A DNA stretch of 64,000 bases, taken from positions 41,600 to 105,599 of the forward strand of contig JALZUE010000019.1 of assembly GCA_023301705.1 (NCBI GenBank), in the 5' to 3' direction. Numbering within the stretch: position 1 is the first letter of the stretch; each line of letters opens with the position of its first letter. The notes beneath the pieces were generated by a model, which had not been told where the DNA came from, ran no database searches, and saw only the letters and a program-made list of their open reading frames with translations. The translations under genes were made by a program, and so were the position numbers. Positions 9,448 through 17,299 of the stretch are shown here, piece after piece. The DNA is from Alteromonadaceae bacterium (GTDB taxonomy: Bacteria > Pseudomonadota > Gammaproteobacteria > Enterobacterales > Alteromonadaceae).

Positions 9448-12231
9448 ATGACTCAGGTTAATAAGTTACTAAAGGTTTTAGTAACCACTTCAATGGTACT
9501 TGGAAGTTATGCATGTACAGATACTAAAACGATTGAAGAGTATCAAGCACAAGCACAATCATTTATTCAAAATAATGATCCAAAAAGTGCGATAATAGCA
9601 TTGAAAAATGCTAATGCATTAGATCCAAGTAATGCTTCTTTGCGTTTTGAATTAGGGGTGTTGTATCTAGAGCAGGGTGATTATTTAAGTGCTGAAAAAG
9701 AATTAGAAAGATCTCAATCATTAGGTTTTGATAGCGCCCAAGTATTACCTGAACTTGTTGAAGTTAAATATAAACTAACAAAGTTTGAGGATGTTTATAC
9801 GCTGATTGAAAACTCATCGATATTATCTGATAGTGCACAAATTAAAGTATTAACTTTTGCCGGGCTATCGGCTTTAGCTCAGCAAGAGCGCTCTAAAGCT
9901 GTCGATTATATTGATCAAGCTAATTCTGTGACTGGTGAATCTACTTACGGACAAATTGGTAAAGCTTATCTAGCGACATCAGAAAAAGAGATTGAAGAGG
10001 CATTAATTCTTGTTAATAGTTTAATTGCTTATGCACCAAAGATCACAGAAAGCTATTTATTAAAAGGCTATTTATTACAAAGTACTAAGTCTTATATTGA
10101 AGCAGCCGAAGCATTTGAAAAGTATGCTCAATTACGCCCAAGAGAACTACAAGTACAGTTTTTTATTGCTCAAAATTATATCAGCGCTCAATTAATTGAT
10201 AAAGCTGAACCAATTGTTAATGCATTAGTCAAGCAATTAGATAACCATTCGTTAGCCAATCAAATGAAAGCTCAAATATCTTTTCAACAAAAAGATTATG
10301 AACAAGCAAAGCGTTATGGTGAAAAGGCTTATCAACTTAATAGAAACTTGTCTGTATCAGCTGTTATTGCCGGTATGAGTGCGTATTATTTAGAAGATTA
10401 CCAACAAGCTTATAATCTATTAATTAAAGTAGATAACTTAACAACGACACAGCAAAGTATTAATAAAGTATTAATAGAATTACAACTTCGTCTTGGTTAT
10501 GAAAATGAAGCTCTTCAGAGCTTGAATACATTAATTGATAACGGGTATGCAGATACGGCATTACTTACTGCAGCTAGCAGTAAATTGTTAAACACAGGCA
10601 ACAAGACTGCTGCTCGAGAGTTATTACAAGAATCTATTAAATTAAATACTGATAATGTAGAACAAGTAATCAATCAAGGTATTTTAAAGTTAAAACTTGA
10701 TGATTTAAGTGGTATTGAAACACTTGAAAAAGCATTAGAGCTTGATCCAACATCGATTAAGGCTGAATCAAGTTTAGCTTTAGGGTATTTAAATAATAAG
10801 CAGTATGACGAAGCTACTGCTATAGCCCAAAAATGGCAAGGTGAGAAGGATAAAGAAATACAAGGTCTATTATTAGAAGCGGAAGTTGCTCATAAAAGAA
10901 AACAAATAGTAAGTGCTAAGTCTTTGTTAAATAAAGTACTTGAAAAAGACGATAAAAATATTTCAGCATTGTTTCGTTTAGGAGTTTATAACCACCAAGC
11001 AGAAGATTATGCCAATGCATTTTCATTTTACCAGAAAGTAATTAACATTGATCCTCTGCATGTTAATGCAACTAAAGGTATTATTACACTTTCTTATAAA
11101 GATACGAATCTTGCTGATAAAGCACTTACACTTTATCAAGACAAAAGTAATGAACTCCCAGAAAATGATGTTTTAAAGTTAAATCTAGCATATTTGCATA
11201 TTACAAAAAATCAAACAGACAAAGCTCTAGAGTTACTTTTAGCGCTTAAAAAGTCAGTATCTAATGGCAATGCTGAAGTTGATTTAGTTATTGGTGATGT
11301 ATATGCACTAAAAGAAGAATGGCAACAATCACTTAAGTTTTATAGCTCAGTAACTGAGAAAAAGCCAAATAGCTTAATTGCAGCAACTAAATTATATGAA
11401 AATTATTTAAAGGTTGGCGATTTAAAGCGTGCATTGATAGAAGTTGAGCGTATTTCACTGGTCTATCCTAATAGCCTTGGTTTACTCTTAACGAAAGTTA
11501 GTTTTCAGTCATTATTAAATATAAAACCTAGAGCTAGCGATATAGAGTTATTACAAAACAATCCGAATAGTAGTGAGCATTGGGTGCTTAATAGAGCTTT
11601 AGGTAACCAAGCATTTTCTAATGGAGATAATACGTTAGCAAAAACACTGTTTGAAAAAGCGTATAATGTAGAACCTTCCAGTGTTAATGTCATCGCTTTA
11701 TCAAAAGCGATAGGAAGATCTGAAAGCATTAATAGTACTATTCGCGTACTGAATGAGCATCGCTCAGCTGTTAATGCAAAAGACATACGTGTAAATGCTA
11801 TGCTAGCGAATGCATATTTACAGATAAAAGATTTAAAAAGTGCAGAGTCAACTTACCTTGATATTCTTCAACAAACGCAAGATAGTGTTTTAGTGTTAAA
11901 TAACTTGTCATATATTTATCATGAGTTTAACAATAAAGACAAGGCATTAAATTATGCAGAACTAGCTATAGCGAAAGCACCAAATGTCATTGCTGTAATA
12001 GATACGTATGTTCAAGCCTTATTATTGAACCAACAACCTGCATTAGCGATTAAACAGTCAGATAAAATTTTAGCTATATCACCAGGTAATGTTGATGCAT
12101 TACTTCATAAGGCTAAAGCTTATATTCAACAGAATAATAAAGAACAAGCAATGATCATATTGAATGGAATCGATAGTGATACGCTTGAAATTGAAGAAAA
12201 AGTTAAAAAATTAGTCAATAGTATTAATTAA
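9448..12231 (+). CDS. prsT: PEP-CTERM system TPR-repeat protein PrsT
   Basis: A 927-residue TPR-repeat protein matching PrsT of exosortase A (XrtA) loci. A hydrophobic leader ends in GSYACTDTK, so Cys may be lipidated, although Ser at -3 and Tyr at -2 make a poor lipobox. Tandem helical repeats run from about residue 30 to the end, with consensus-like units such as ALKNANALDPSNASLRFELG and ALELDPTSIKAESSLALGYL. I place the start at 9448 because the AAGGA site (9435-9439) is then 8 nt away; the in-frame ATG at 9439 overlaps it. Its position beside glycosyltransferases and PEP-CTERM genes fits a periplasmic scaffold for polymer export or sorting. The role is inferred from genomic association in the family. 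Confidence 0.88.
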   Translation: MTQVNKLLKVLVTTSMVLGSYACTDTKTIEEYQAQAQSFIQNNDPKSAIIALKNANALDPSNASLRFELGVLYLEQGDYLSAEKELERSQSLGFDSAQVLPELVEVKYKLTKFEDVYTLIENSSILSDSAQIKVLTFAGLSALAQQERSKAVDYIDQANSVTGESTYGQIGKAYLATSEKEIEEALILVNSLIAYAPKITESYLLKGYLLQSTKSYIEAAEAFEKYAQLRPRELQVQFFIAQNYISAQLIDKAEPIVNALVKQLDNHSLANQMKAQISFQQKDYEQAKRYGEKAYQLNRNLSVSAVIAGMSAYYLEDYQQAYNLLIKVDNLTTTQQSINKVLIELQLRLGYENEALQSLNTLIDNGYADTALLTAASSKLLNTGNKTAARELLQESIKLNTDNVEQVINQGILKLKLDDLSGIETLEKALELDPTSIKAESSLALGYLNNKQYDEATAIAQKWQGEKDKEIQGLLLEAEVAHKRKQIVSAKSLLNKVLEKDDKNISALFRLGVYNHQAEDYANAFSFYQKVINIDPLHVNATKGIITLSYKDTNLADKALTLYQDKSNELPENDVLKLNLAYLHITKNQTDKALELLLALKKSVSNGNAEVDLVIGDVYALKEEWQQSLKFYSSVTEKKPNSLIAATKLYENYLKVGDLKRALIEVERISLVYPNSLGLLLTKVSFQSLLNIKPRASDIELLQNNPNSSEHWVLNRALGNQAFSNGDNTLAKTLFEKAYNVEPSSVNVIALSKAIGRSESINSTIRVLNEHRSAVNAKDIRVNAMLANAYLQIKDLKSAESTYLDILQQTQDSVLVLNNLSYIYHEFNNKDKALNYAELAIAKAPNVIAVIDTYVQALLLNQQPALAIKQSDKILAISPGNVDALLHKAKAYIQQNNKEQAMIILNGIDSDTLEIEEKVKKLVNSIN

Positions 12232-12341
12232 TTTCAATGTCTTTTTATGTACTCAATGTATTGTCAGTATACTTTACAGTCTTAAATTGATAGTTGTTTT
12301 TTTTATATGTAATGCTATGTTTTTTAATGATTTATCTGTAT

Positions 12342-12357
12342 TGGCATTATGTATGCA
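12342..12357 (+). promoter_or_regulatory. Sigma-54 promoter of first PEP-CTERM gene
   Basis: The sequence TGGCATTATGTATGCA has the GG and GC dinucleotides at the -24/-12 spacing of RpoN promoters (first G to second G 12 bases). It lies about 62 nt upstream of the ATG at 12420. The same element stands at the same relative place before the second PEP-CTERM gene. Family knowledge: exosortase A loci commonly encode the PrsK/PrsR kinase and sigma-54 activator pair, which fits. Confidence 0.75.
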
Positions 12358-12419
12358 TTGTATGGACAAGTATACGAAATGAAATTTAATTATTGCCCAC
12401 AGTGGTAAATGGAGTATTT

Positions 12420-13175
12420 ATGTTAAACTTGAAAAAAATATTTGCAGCAGCAACTTTAACTGTGGCTGCAATGGCGTCAGCTAATGCATTTGAAGTATCT
12501 TTAGATAACTTTCAATACGAGCCAAACGTTAGTATTGCTGTTGATGGTGATACTAACAGTATCTTATCTTTAATTGATCCTACAATTACAACGCCTCTTT
12601 TAGAAGCTACAGCAACAGCACAAACAATTAACCCATTAATCGCTGCAGATGTTGATTTTACATTAACATTGATTAGTGATGAAAATGGCGGTGAAACTGA
12701 TTTTTCTGATTTACTTAGTATTTCTAGTGTAGCTGCTGGAGCAGGCTCTTTGACCTTTAGTGAATCTGCTGGTGTTCAAGCTGAATTAGAAGTAGTTTAT
12801 AGTGGTACTAATAACGCAGCGTTAGATGCTTCGCCTTTCACTGCTTTTTACTTTGATCTTTCTGAAGATTCAGGTGATGAAGGTTTTCAGTTAGCTTTAG
12901 AGTTTTTAGACACTGACGGTAACTCAGAAGTACTTAAAGTTCTTGCAAATGAATTAAATGTAGTTGATGAGCGTGTGACAGTGCCTTACACTGAAATTTC
13001 AGATTTAGTTAACCTTACATCTTTAGCTTCAATATCAGCAACAATTTCATCACCAGGTGTATTTGCTGACTTAATCTTAGTTGACCTTGGTTTTATTAAC
13101 GTTCCAGAGCCTACTACTTTAGCTATTTTTGGTTTAGCTCTTTTAGGTTTTGGTGTACGTCGCCGTAATGCATAA
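12420..13175 (+). CDS. PEP-CTERM sorting-domain protein (paralogue 1)
   Basis: A 251-residue exported protein with a signal peptide (LKKIFAAATLTVAAMASANA, cleavage after ANA) and a C-terminal PEP-CTERM tripartite signal: VPEPTT, a hydrophobic stretch of about 15 residues, and RRRNA at the end. It should be cut and anchored or released by exosortase A (XrtA). The middle part is an acidic, Ser/Thr-rich, probably all-beta domain of unknown function. The start at 12420 has GGAG 5 nt upstream; an upstream TTG in frame has no ribosome site. A sigma-54 promoter precedes it and a strong terminator follows. It is clearly paralogous to the next gene, sharing SIAVDGDT, an SLIAA/NSLIAA-like segment and ATISSPG-FADLI. 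Confidence 0.92.
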   Translation: MLNLKKIFAAATLTVAAMASANAFEVSLDNFQYEPNVSIAVDGDTNSILSLIDPTITTPLLEATATAQTINPLIAADVDFTLTLISDENGGETDFSDLLSISSVAAGAGSLTFSESAGVQAELEVVYSGTNNAALDASPFTAFYFDLSEDSGDEGFQLALEFLDTDGNSEVLKVLANELNVVDERVTVPYTEISDLVNLTSLASISATISSPGVFADLILVDLGFINVPEPTTLAIFGLALLGFGVRRRNA

Positions 13176-13201
13176 TTATTAAATAATTATTCTTTATGAA
13201 A

Positions 13202-13226
13202 AGCTCCATTTAATGGAGCTTTTTTT
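13202..13226 (+). terminator. Rho-independent terminator after PEP-CTERM gene 1
   Basis: A 9-bp perfect stem, AGCTCCATT / AATGGAGCT, with a one-base minimal loop (opening to a small loop in RNA) followed by a run of T. It ends the first PEP-CTERM transcript 26 nt after the stop, so the paralogue downstream depends on its own promoter. Confidence 0.9.
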
Positions 13227-13361
13227 ATGTCTGAAGATTAATTATCACACAGTTATTGATTGTTAGTTATTCGTTTTTATGTGTCAGGTATTTTTACATA
13301 AATGAAAAATCATTTTATTTAGAAATACTCAACTGTATGTTATTTAACCGTTTTTTGTGTT

Positions 13362-13377
13362 TGGCATTTTTAATGCA
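13362..13377 (+). promoter_or_regulatory. Sigma-54 promoter of second PEP-CTERM gene
   Basis: TGGCATTTTTAATGCA shows the -24 GG and -12 GC with the exact 12-base spacing expected for RpoN, 57 nt before the ATG at 13434. The match to the element at 12342 is strongest at the two conserved blocks, while the bases between them differ, as expected for a functional site. Confidence 0.75.
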
Positions 13378-13433
13378 CGATTTGTATGCTTATTGCTCAA
13401 ACATAAAAGCCTGAAAAGGATAACGGAGATTAT

Positions 13434-14168
13434 ATGTTGAATGTAAAAAATGTAATTACAGCTGTATTATCATCGATAGTAATACTTTCTGTAAATGCAA
13501 ATGAAATAGTGCTTGATAGTTTTGATTATGATCCAAATATCAGTATTGCTGTTGATGGAGATACAGATAGTGTATTAAATTTGTTAAGCCCTCCTGTTGT
13601 GACGCCATTAGATGTTGCTACGGCTTCTACACAAACGACTAACTCACTCATTGCTGCTAACGTAGATTATACATTATCGTTGGTTAGTGATAGCGATGAT
13701 GTTGGTGATAATTTAAGTATTTCTTCAGCGAATTCGGGAGGTGGTACACTTGTTTACAGTGAATCAGCCGGAATTCAATCAACATTAGAGCTGTCCTATT
13801 CTGGGGTTGGCGGTACATTATTAAATATATCTAACTTTACTGGTTTTTATCTTGATGTTGTATCTGGCGTAGAAGGTTTTTCACTTGATTTGGCTTTTAC
13901 AGATATTAATACCAGTGAAGGTAGTATTTTTGTTGACGGTAATTCGCAAGATTTATCAGGAGATAGAATTGTTATAGACTTTACAGAACTTGAGGATGTT
14001 GTTGATTTGAGCGTTCTGACGTCTGTATCTGCAACAATATCATCGCCAGGGCTTTTTGCAGATTTAATTATTACTGAAATTGGCTTAGTGAATGTTTCTG
14101 AACCTACGACATTAGCCATTTTTGCATTGATTTTATTAGGGTTTGGTGTTCACAGACGTAATGTCTAA
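13434..14168 (+). CDS. PEP-CTERM-like sorting-domain protein (paralogue 2, SEP variant)
   Basis: A 244-residue exported protein with a signal peptide (VITAVLSSIVILSVNANE) and an XrtA-type C-terminal sorting signal, but with VSEPTT in place of VPEPTT before the hydrophobic segment and HRRNV tail. It is a tandem paralogue of the preceding gene: DSFDYDPNISIAVDGDT, TNSLIAANVDYTLSLVSD, and SATISSPGLFADLII align without large gaps. CGGAGA sits about 7 nt before the ATG. It has its own sigma-54 promoter and terminator. The loss of the first Pro of the motif is unusual; whether exosortase still processes it is uncertain. Function of the beta-rich middle domain is unknown. Confidence 0.9.
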   Translation: MLNVKNVITAVLSSIVILSVNANEIVLDSFDYDPNISIAVDGDTDSVLNLLSPPVVTPLDVATASTQTTNSLIAANVDYTLSLVSDSDDVGDNLSISSANSGGGTLVYSESAGIQSTLELSYSGVGGTLLNISNFTGFYLDVVSGVEGFSLDLAFTDINTSEGSIFVDGNSQDLSGDRIVIDFTELEDVVDLSVLTSVSATISSPGLFADLIITEIGLVNVSEPTTLAIFALILLGFGVHRRNV

Positions 14169-14196
14169 ATGTAAATAAAAGCAATAAACATATATG

Positions 14197-14224
14197 AAAG
14201 CCCGGATAGCTGTAGAGGGCTTTT
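14197..14224 (+). terminator. Terminator between convergent genes
   Basis: Stem AAAGCCC (14197-14203) pairs with GGGCTTT (14217-14223), followed by a short T run. It lies between the second PEP-CTERM gene and the convergent nitroreductase-like gene and could act for both strands. Confidence 0.7.
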
Positions 14225-14273
14225 AATATTTTGATAAACTTGGTTTATTAAACATAATAAAAAATATTCATTG

Positions 14274-15371
14274 TTATGGTAATAGCAACTCTGACAATGG
14301 TTTTCTTATAGATCTTGAACTTGCCACTGATGAACGTCCATAACGTGCCATATAAACACTATTGAATGTGTTTTTTTCTCCAATAAAATACTTTAATTTG
14401 TCATCCATTTTTTTTACATTTTTCATTGCTTTGGTATTTTGACTAAATTGTATATTCTTTCGAACCATTTCTGCGAACATTATAGGTGTGTATTCAGGCT
14501 GAAAGCCTAAGCCTAATTTTTCAAATGTTAGCCATAAACGCATAACGACTTGTCCACTTTCGACAAATTCTTCAAGTGTTTCAATCGGTTTATTGTAAGT
14601 TAGTAAGAAGTGACCACTACAACGGATTGATGTACAAAAATCCATTAAAAATTTAGCCCAGACAGTACCAGCTAAATATTTTTCTATGAAGTGGAAACGT
14701 GACCAGTCAGCTAATGCCCATTTAGTTAATGCAGTTGTAATTGGATCAATTCCTAACGATTTTGGAGGAATTTTTGTTGCACTAAACTGCTCATTACCTT
14801 TATGCCAATCTATAACTTTTGAATGAACACGGTAACCTTCTTCCATGATATAGCGAGTAGTGGAGTTACCATATAATAATTTTCCTATTTTGAATTTTTG
14901 AGACGTTTTTTCAAAAAAATGTATAGAAAATTCGTTAGGTATACAGGTTAATAGTTCATTTTTTTCTATTAGTGTAAGCGTTTTTAACCCCATAGGTTTA
15001 CGCTGAACAGAACGGCTTTTAATTGATGTAAATAATGCGCTTTTATTTTTGGTTGTGGGGATTAGTTGCGCATTAAAAATAATTGTTTGCTCGGCACTTT
15101 GAGTTAGCTTTGTATATTGAACTTCATAACCGAGCTCTAGCGCTGTAATGTTTAATGTTTCAAATAAAAAGCCAAGGCTCAGCCAAGTTACATGACCATT
15201 GATATCGTAAACCATCCAGTCAGACTGATCTTTACAATGAATTTCGAAACTCGTTTCTGTAAGTAGCTTAAATCGCCATGGTTGGATATTATCAGGGCTT
15301 GGACACCAACGAGCTTCTTCTAAGATTTTTAGAACTAAATTATGTGGGTTTGATGAACTATTGTTTTTCAT
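14274..15371 (-). CDS. Nitroreductase family protein in exosortase-associated trio
   Basis: A 365-residue flavoprotein-like sequence. The N-terminus has ARWCPSPDNIQPWRF (residues 20-34), the nitroreductase FMN-binding start, and near residues 268-290 there is ESGQVVMRLWLTFEKLGLGF, matching the family's central helix and flavin contact region. It is longer than simple nitroreductases (about 200 residues) because of an insertion between these blocks. It lies 24 nt downstream of the ThiF-like gene in what looks like a three-gene operon with a LuxI-fold acyltransferase. Flavin oxidoreductases beside E1-like enzymes are known in peptide and small-molecule tailoring, so it may oxidise or reduce a metabolite made by the trio. 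That is inference; no substrate can be named. Confidence 0.75.
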   Translation of the reverse strand: MKNNSSSNPHNLVLKILEEARWCPSPDNIQPWRFKLLTETSFEIHCKDQSDWMVYDINGHVTWLSLGFLFETLNITALELGYEVQYTKLTQSAEQTIIFNAQLIPTTKNKSALFTSIKSRSVQRKPMGLKTLTLIEKNELLTCIPNEFSIHFFEKTSQKFKIGKLLYGNSTTRYIMEEGYRVHSKVIDWHKGNEQFSATKIPPKSLGIDPITTALTKWALADWSRFHFIEKYLAGTVWAKFLMDFCTSIRCSGHFLLTYNKPIETLEEFVESGQVVMRLWLTFEKLGLGFQPEYTPIMFAEMVRKNIQFSQNTKAMKNVKKMDDKLKYFIGEKNTFNSVYMARYGRSSVASSRSIRKPLSELLLP

Positions 15372-15395
15372 AGCTAAAAACCAAAGAATATACGT

Positions 15396-16259
15396 TTATT
15401 TATCATTTTTTAACACTACTCTTTTGGCAACATAAAACATAATTCGTTGTATAGGGTTTCTATTGCCCCAAGGACGCCATGTTTTCACCATTTTATTTTT
15501 ATATGCGTCAAAATGAATACCGCTAGGAGCTGTGATTAATTTACCCCTACCTAATAATATTTTTAATACATAAGATGCAGCAGCTCCTCCACAGAGTTTG
15601 ACTCCCATAGGTAATGAAGGCGCTTTTTGAGCAATAAAATCACTAGTAGAAGGGTCAACTAAATAACTTCTTTGCATTAATGATGGGCTTAAACCAATTA
15701 AAAACTTTACTAATTGTTCGTTTTCAGTTTTGCAATCTTCAAAACGAAAATATTCTTCATAATTCATACTGTCAGGTGTAAAGCATAATAAAGCTACCCC
15801 CATACCTATTGGAGCAGCAGTCACTACCGGAATATTTTTTTCATAACATTTCTTATACACTAGTTTTCTTGCTTTTAATGCAAAATAATCGAGGCTGTCA
15901 ATGTATACATCGACATCAGTTAGAAATTCATCAATATTGCTTTCGTTAATACCTTCTGGAAAACTATTAACTTGTGCTTCAGGGTTGATGTCATAAATTA
16001 CTTTTTCCATTACTTCAACTTTAGGTTGATTAATGGTCGACATAAAAGCACCAGCTTGACGGTTAAAATTATGTACTTCATATTCGTCAAAGTCTGATAT
16101 TTGAAATTGACAAATACCTAATCGAGCTAACGTTACTATATGTTCACTGCCAACACCGCCCGCGCCAGCAGTTGCTATTCGTTTTGTTTTAAGCGACAAC
16201 TGTTCATCTTCTGTTAGCCACCCAATGTTACGAGAAAAAGCATTTAAGTAATTAAACAT
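15396..16259 (-). CDS. ThiF/MoeB/HesA family E1-like adenylyltransferase
   Basis: A 287-residue E1-like enzyme. The ATP loop GAGGVG is at residues 32-37, followed by SDFDEYEVHNFNRQ (55-68) with Asp56/58 and the conserved Arg67, QPK with Lys80, and the DSLDYF segment at 121-126, which matches the family's Mg/ATP Asp. The CxxC zinc pairs of MoeB and ThiF are absent; Cys176 and Cys223 are the only notable later cysteines. This suggests adenylation of a carboxylate without classical sulfur transfer. It is 20 nt from the upstream acyltransferase and 24 nt from the nitroreductase. No thiS, moaD or other ubiquitin-like partner gene is nearby, so thiamine or molybdopterin work is unlikely. Confidence 0.85.
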   Translation of the reverse strand: MFNYLNAFSRNIGWLTEDEQLSLKTKRIATAGAGGVGSEHIVTLARLGICQFQISDFDEYEVHNFNRQAGAFMSTINQPKVEVMEKVIYDINPEAQVNSFPEGINESNIDEFLTDVDVYIDSLDYFALKARKLVYKKCYEKNIPVVTAAPIGMGVALLCFTPDSMNYEEYFRFEDCKTENEQLVKFLIGLSPSLMQRSYLVDPSTSDFIAQKAPSLPMGVKLCGGAAASYVLKILLGRGKLITAPSGIHFDAYKNKMVKTWRPWGNRNPIQRIMFYVAKRVVLKNDK

Positions 16260-16279
16260 TCAAAGTCCTTATGATTAGT

Positions 16280-17101
16280 CTAAAGCTGTTCATGTTCAAG
16301 CTGCTTAGCAACTTCTTTTTCTATTTCAACAAATAAACTTTTAAAGCCGTGAGTTAAACTGCTGTGAAATATTTCGGCATTAATATAGTAAGGCGCTCTT
16401 TTACCGTGGTATTCAATAGGTTCACCAATCTGAATAAACTTAATGCCAACAAATTTCATACTACGTGCTAATTTTGGTTCCATCATAACGTAAGCGTGCT
16501 TCATACCAGACTTTAATGCCATGCTTGCACTGGTCATATATAAGCCAATGGCAATAAATGGAAAACAGCGCAATTCAGTTTCAGAATAAACATTTTCACT
16601 TATAACACCTGTTGCTGAACCTTTAAATTTATCATCTTTACGGCGACGAAATTCAGGTTTAACCGCTAAGCGTGAAATTTCACAAATTTCTTCTCGTTTA
16701 AAGAGTGCAGGATCAAACTCATCATGTTGAATCGAATCTTTACAATAATGTTCGATAGGCAGAAGTTCTTCAGGTGAAGATGAGGTCACTAAGCGAACAC
16801 AACTAGTGTATTGGTCAGAGGGAATATGTTTGATTAGTGAAAATATTGAATGTTTGTCGAAACTGTCTTTTTCAAGTTTATCATTTGTACAAGGCAGGAA
16901 GCTTAACTCATCACAATATACTTGGTGACGAATTTTATGAACTTCAGTGAGCATTGCTTCAGTGTTTGCTATTTTAGGCTGTAAGAAGGTAATGAAATGT
17001 TCAGCTATATTGTTTGCATCTTTGTTTACTTTTACAGATACAATTTTTTTAGTGACATCACCGATGATAGGTGTATTTAATAGTTTTTTCCTCCAACTCA
17101 T
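16280..17101 (-). CDS. PEP-CTERM/exosortase system-associated acyltransferase (LuxI-like fold)
   Basis: A 273-residue protein resembling the exosortase-associated acyltransferases, which share the fold of LuxI-type acyl-homoserine lactone synthases. Visible LuxI-like positions are IRHQVYCDEL, EKDSFDKHS (acidic pair), SCVRLVTS and EISRLAV, the counterparts of the invariant Arg, Glu/Asp, Arg and E-x-x-R residues. I choose the ATG at 17101 because AGAGG stands 6 nt upstream; an in-frame start at 17176 would add 25 residues without a clear ribosome site. It heads the acyltransferase-ThiF-nitroreductase set and is divergent from a secreted protease. An acylated amino acid or related signal is a plausible product, but this is inference. 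Confidence 0.85.
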   Translation of the reverse strand: MSWRKKLLNTPIIGDVTKKIVSVKVNKDANNIAEHFITFLQPKIANTEAMLTEVHKIRHQVYCDELSFLPCTNDKLEKDSFDKHSIFSLIKHIPSDQYTSCVRLVTSSSPEELLPIEHYCKDSIQHDEFDPALFKREEICEISRLAVKPEFRRRKDDKFKGSATGVISENVYSETELRCFPFIAIGLYMTSASMALKSGMKHAYVMMEPKLARSMKFVGIKFIQIGEPIEYHGKRAPYYINAEIFHSSLTHGFKSLFVEIEKEVAKQLEHEQL

Positions 17102-17299
17102 TATTACCTCTACACATGCTATGGTTATTATGTGGAATTCAGTCAAAAGGTTGGTTAGTTCCCGTATTCCTAACAATAGAGTATAGTACTAAATTAAATA
17201 TTCGCGCATAACTAAAATTATAGATAGAATGTGAGCACGTAAGTTTATGATTAAACATACTAAATTTCTAGTTGTGATTTTGAAGATGAGAGAGTTACA

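Noticed and set aside
17153..17175. GTTAG / CTAAC inverted repeat between the acyltransferase and the protease, considered as a LuxR-type box
   Set aside because: Only five bases pair with an 11-nt spacer and it does not resemble a lux box; likely chance in AT-rich DNA.
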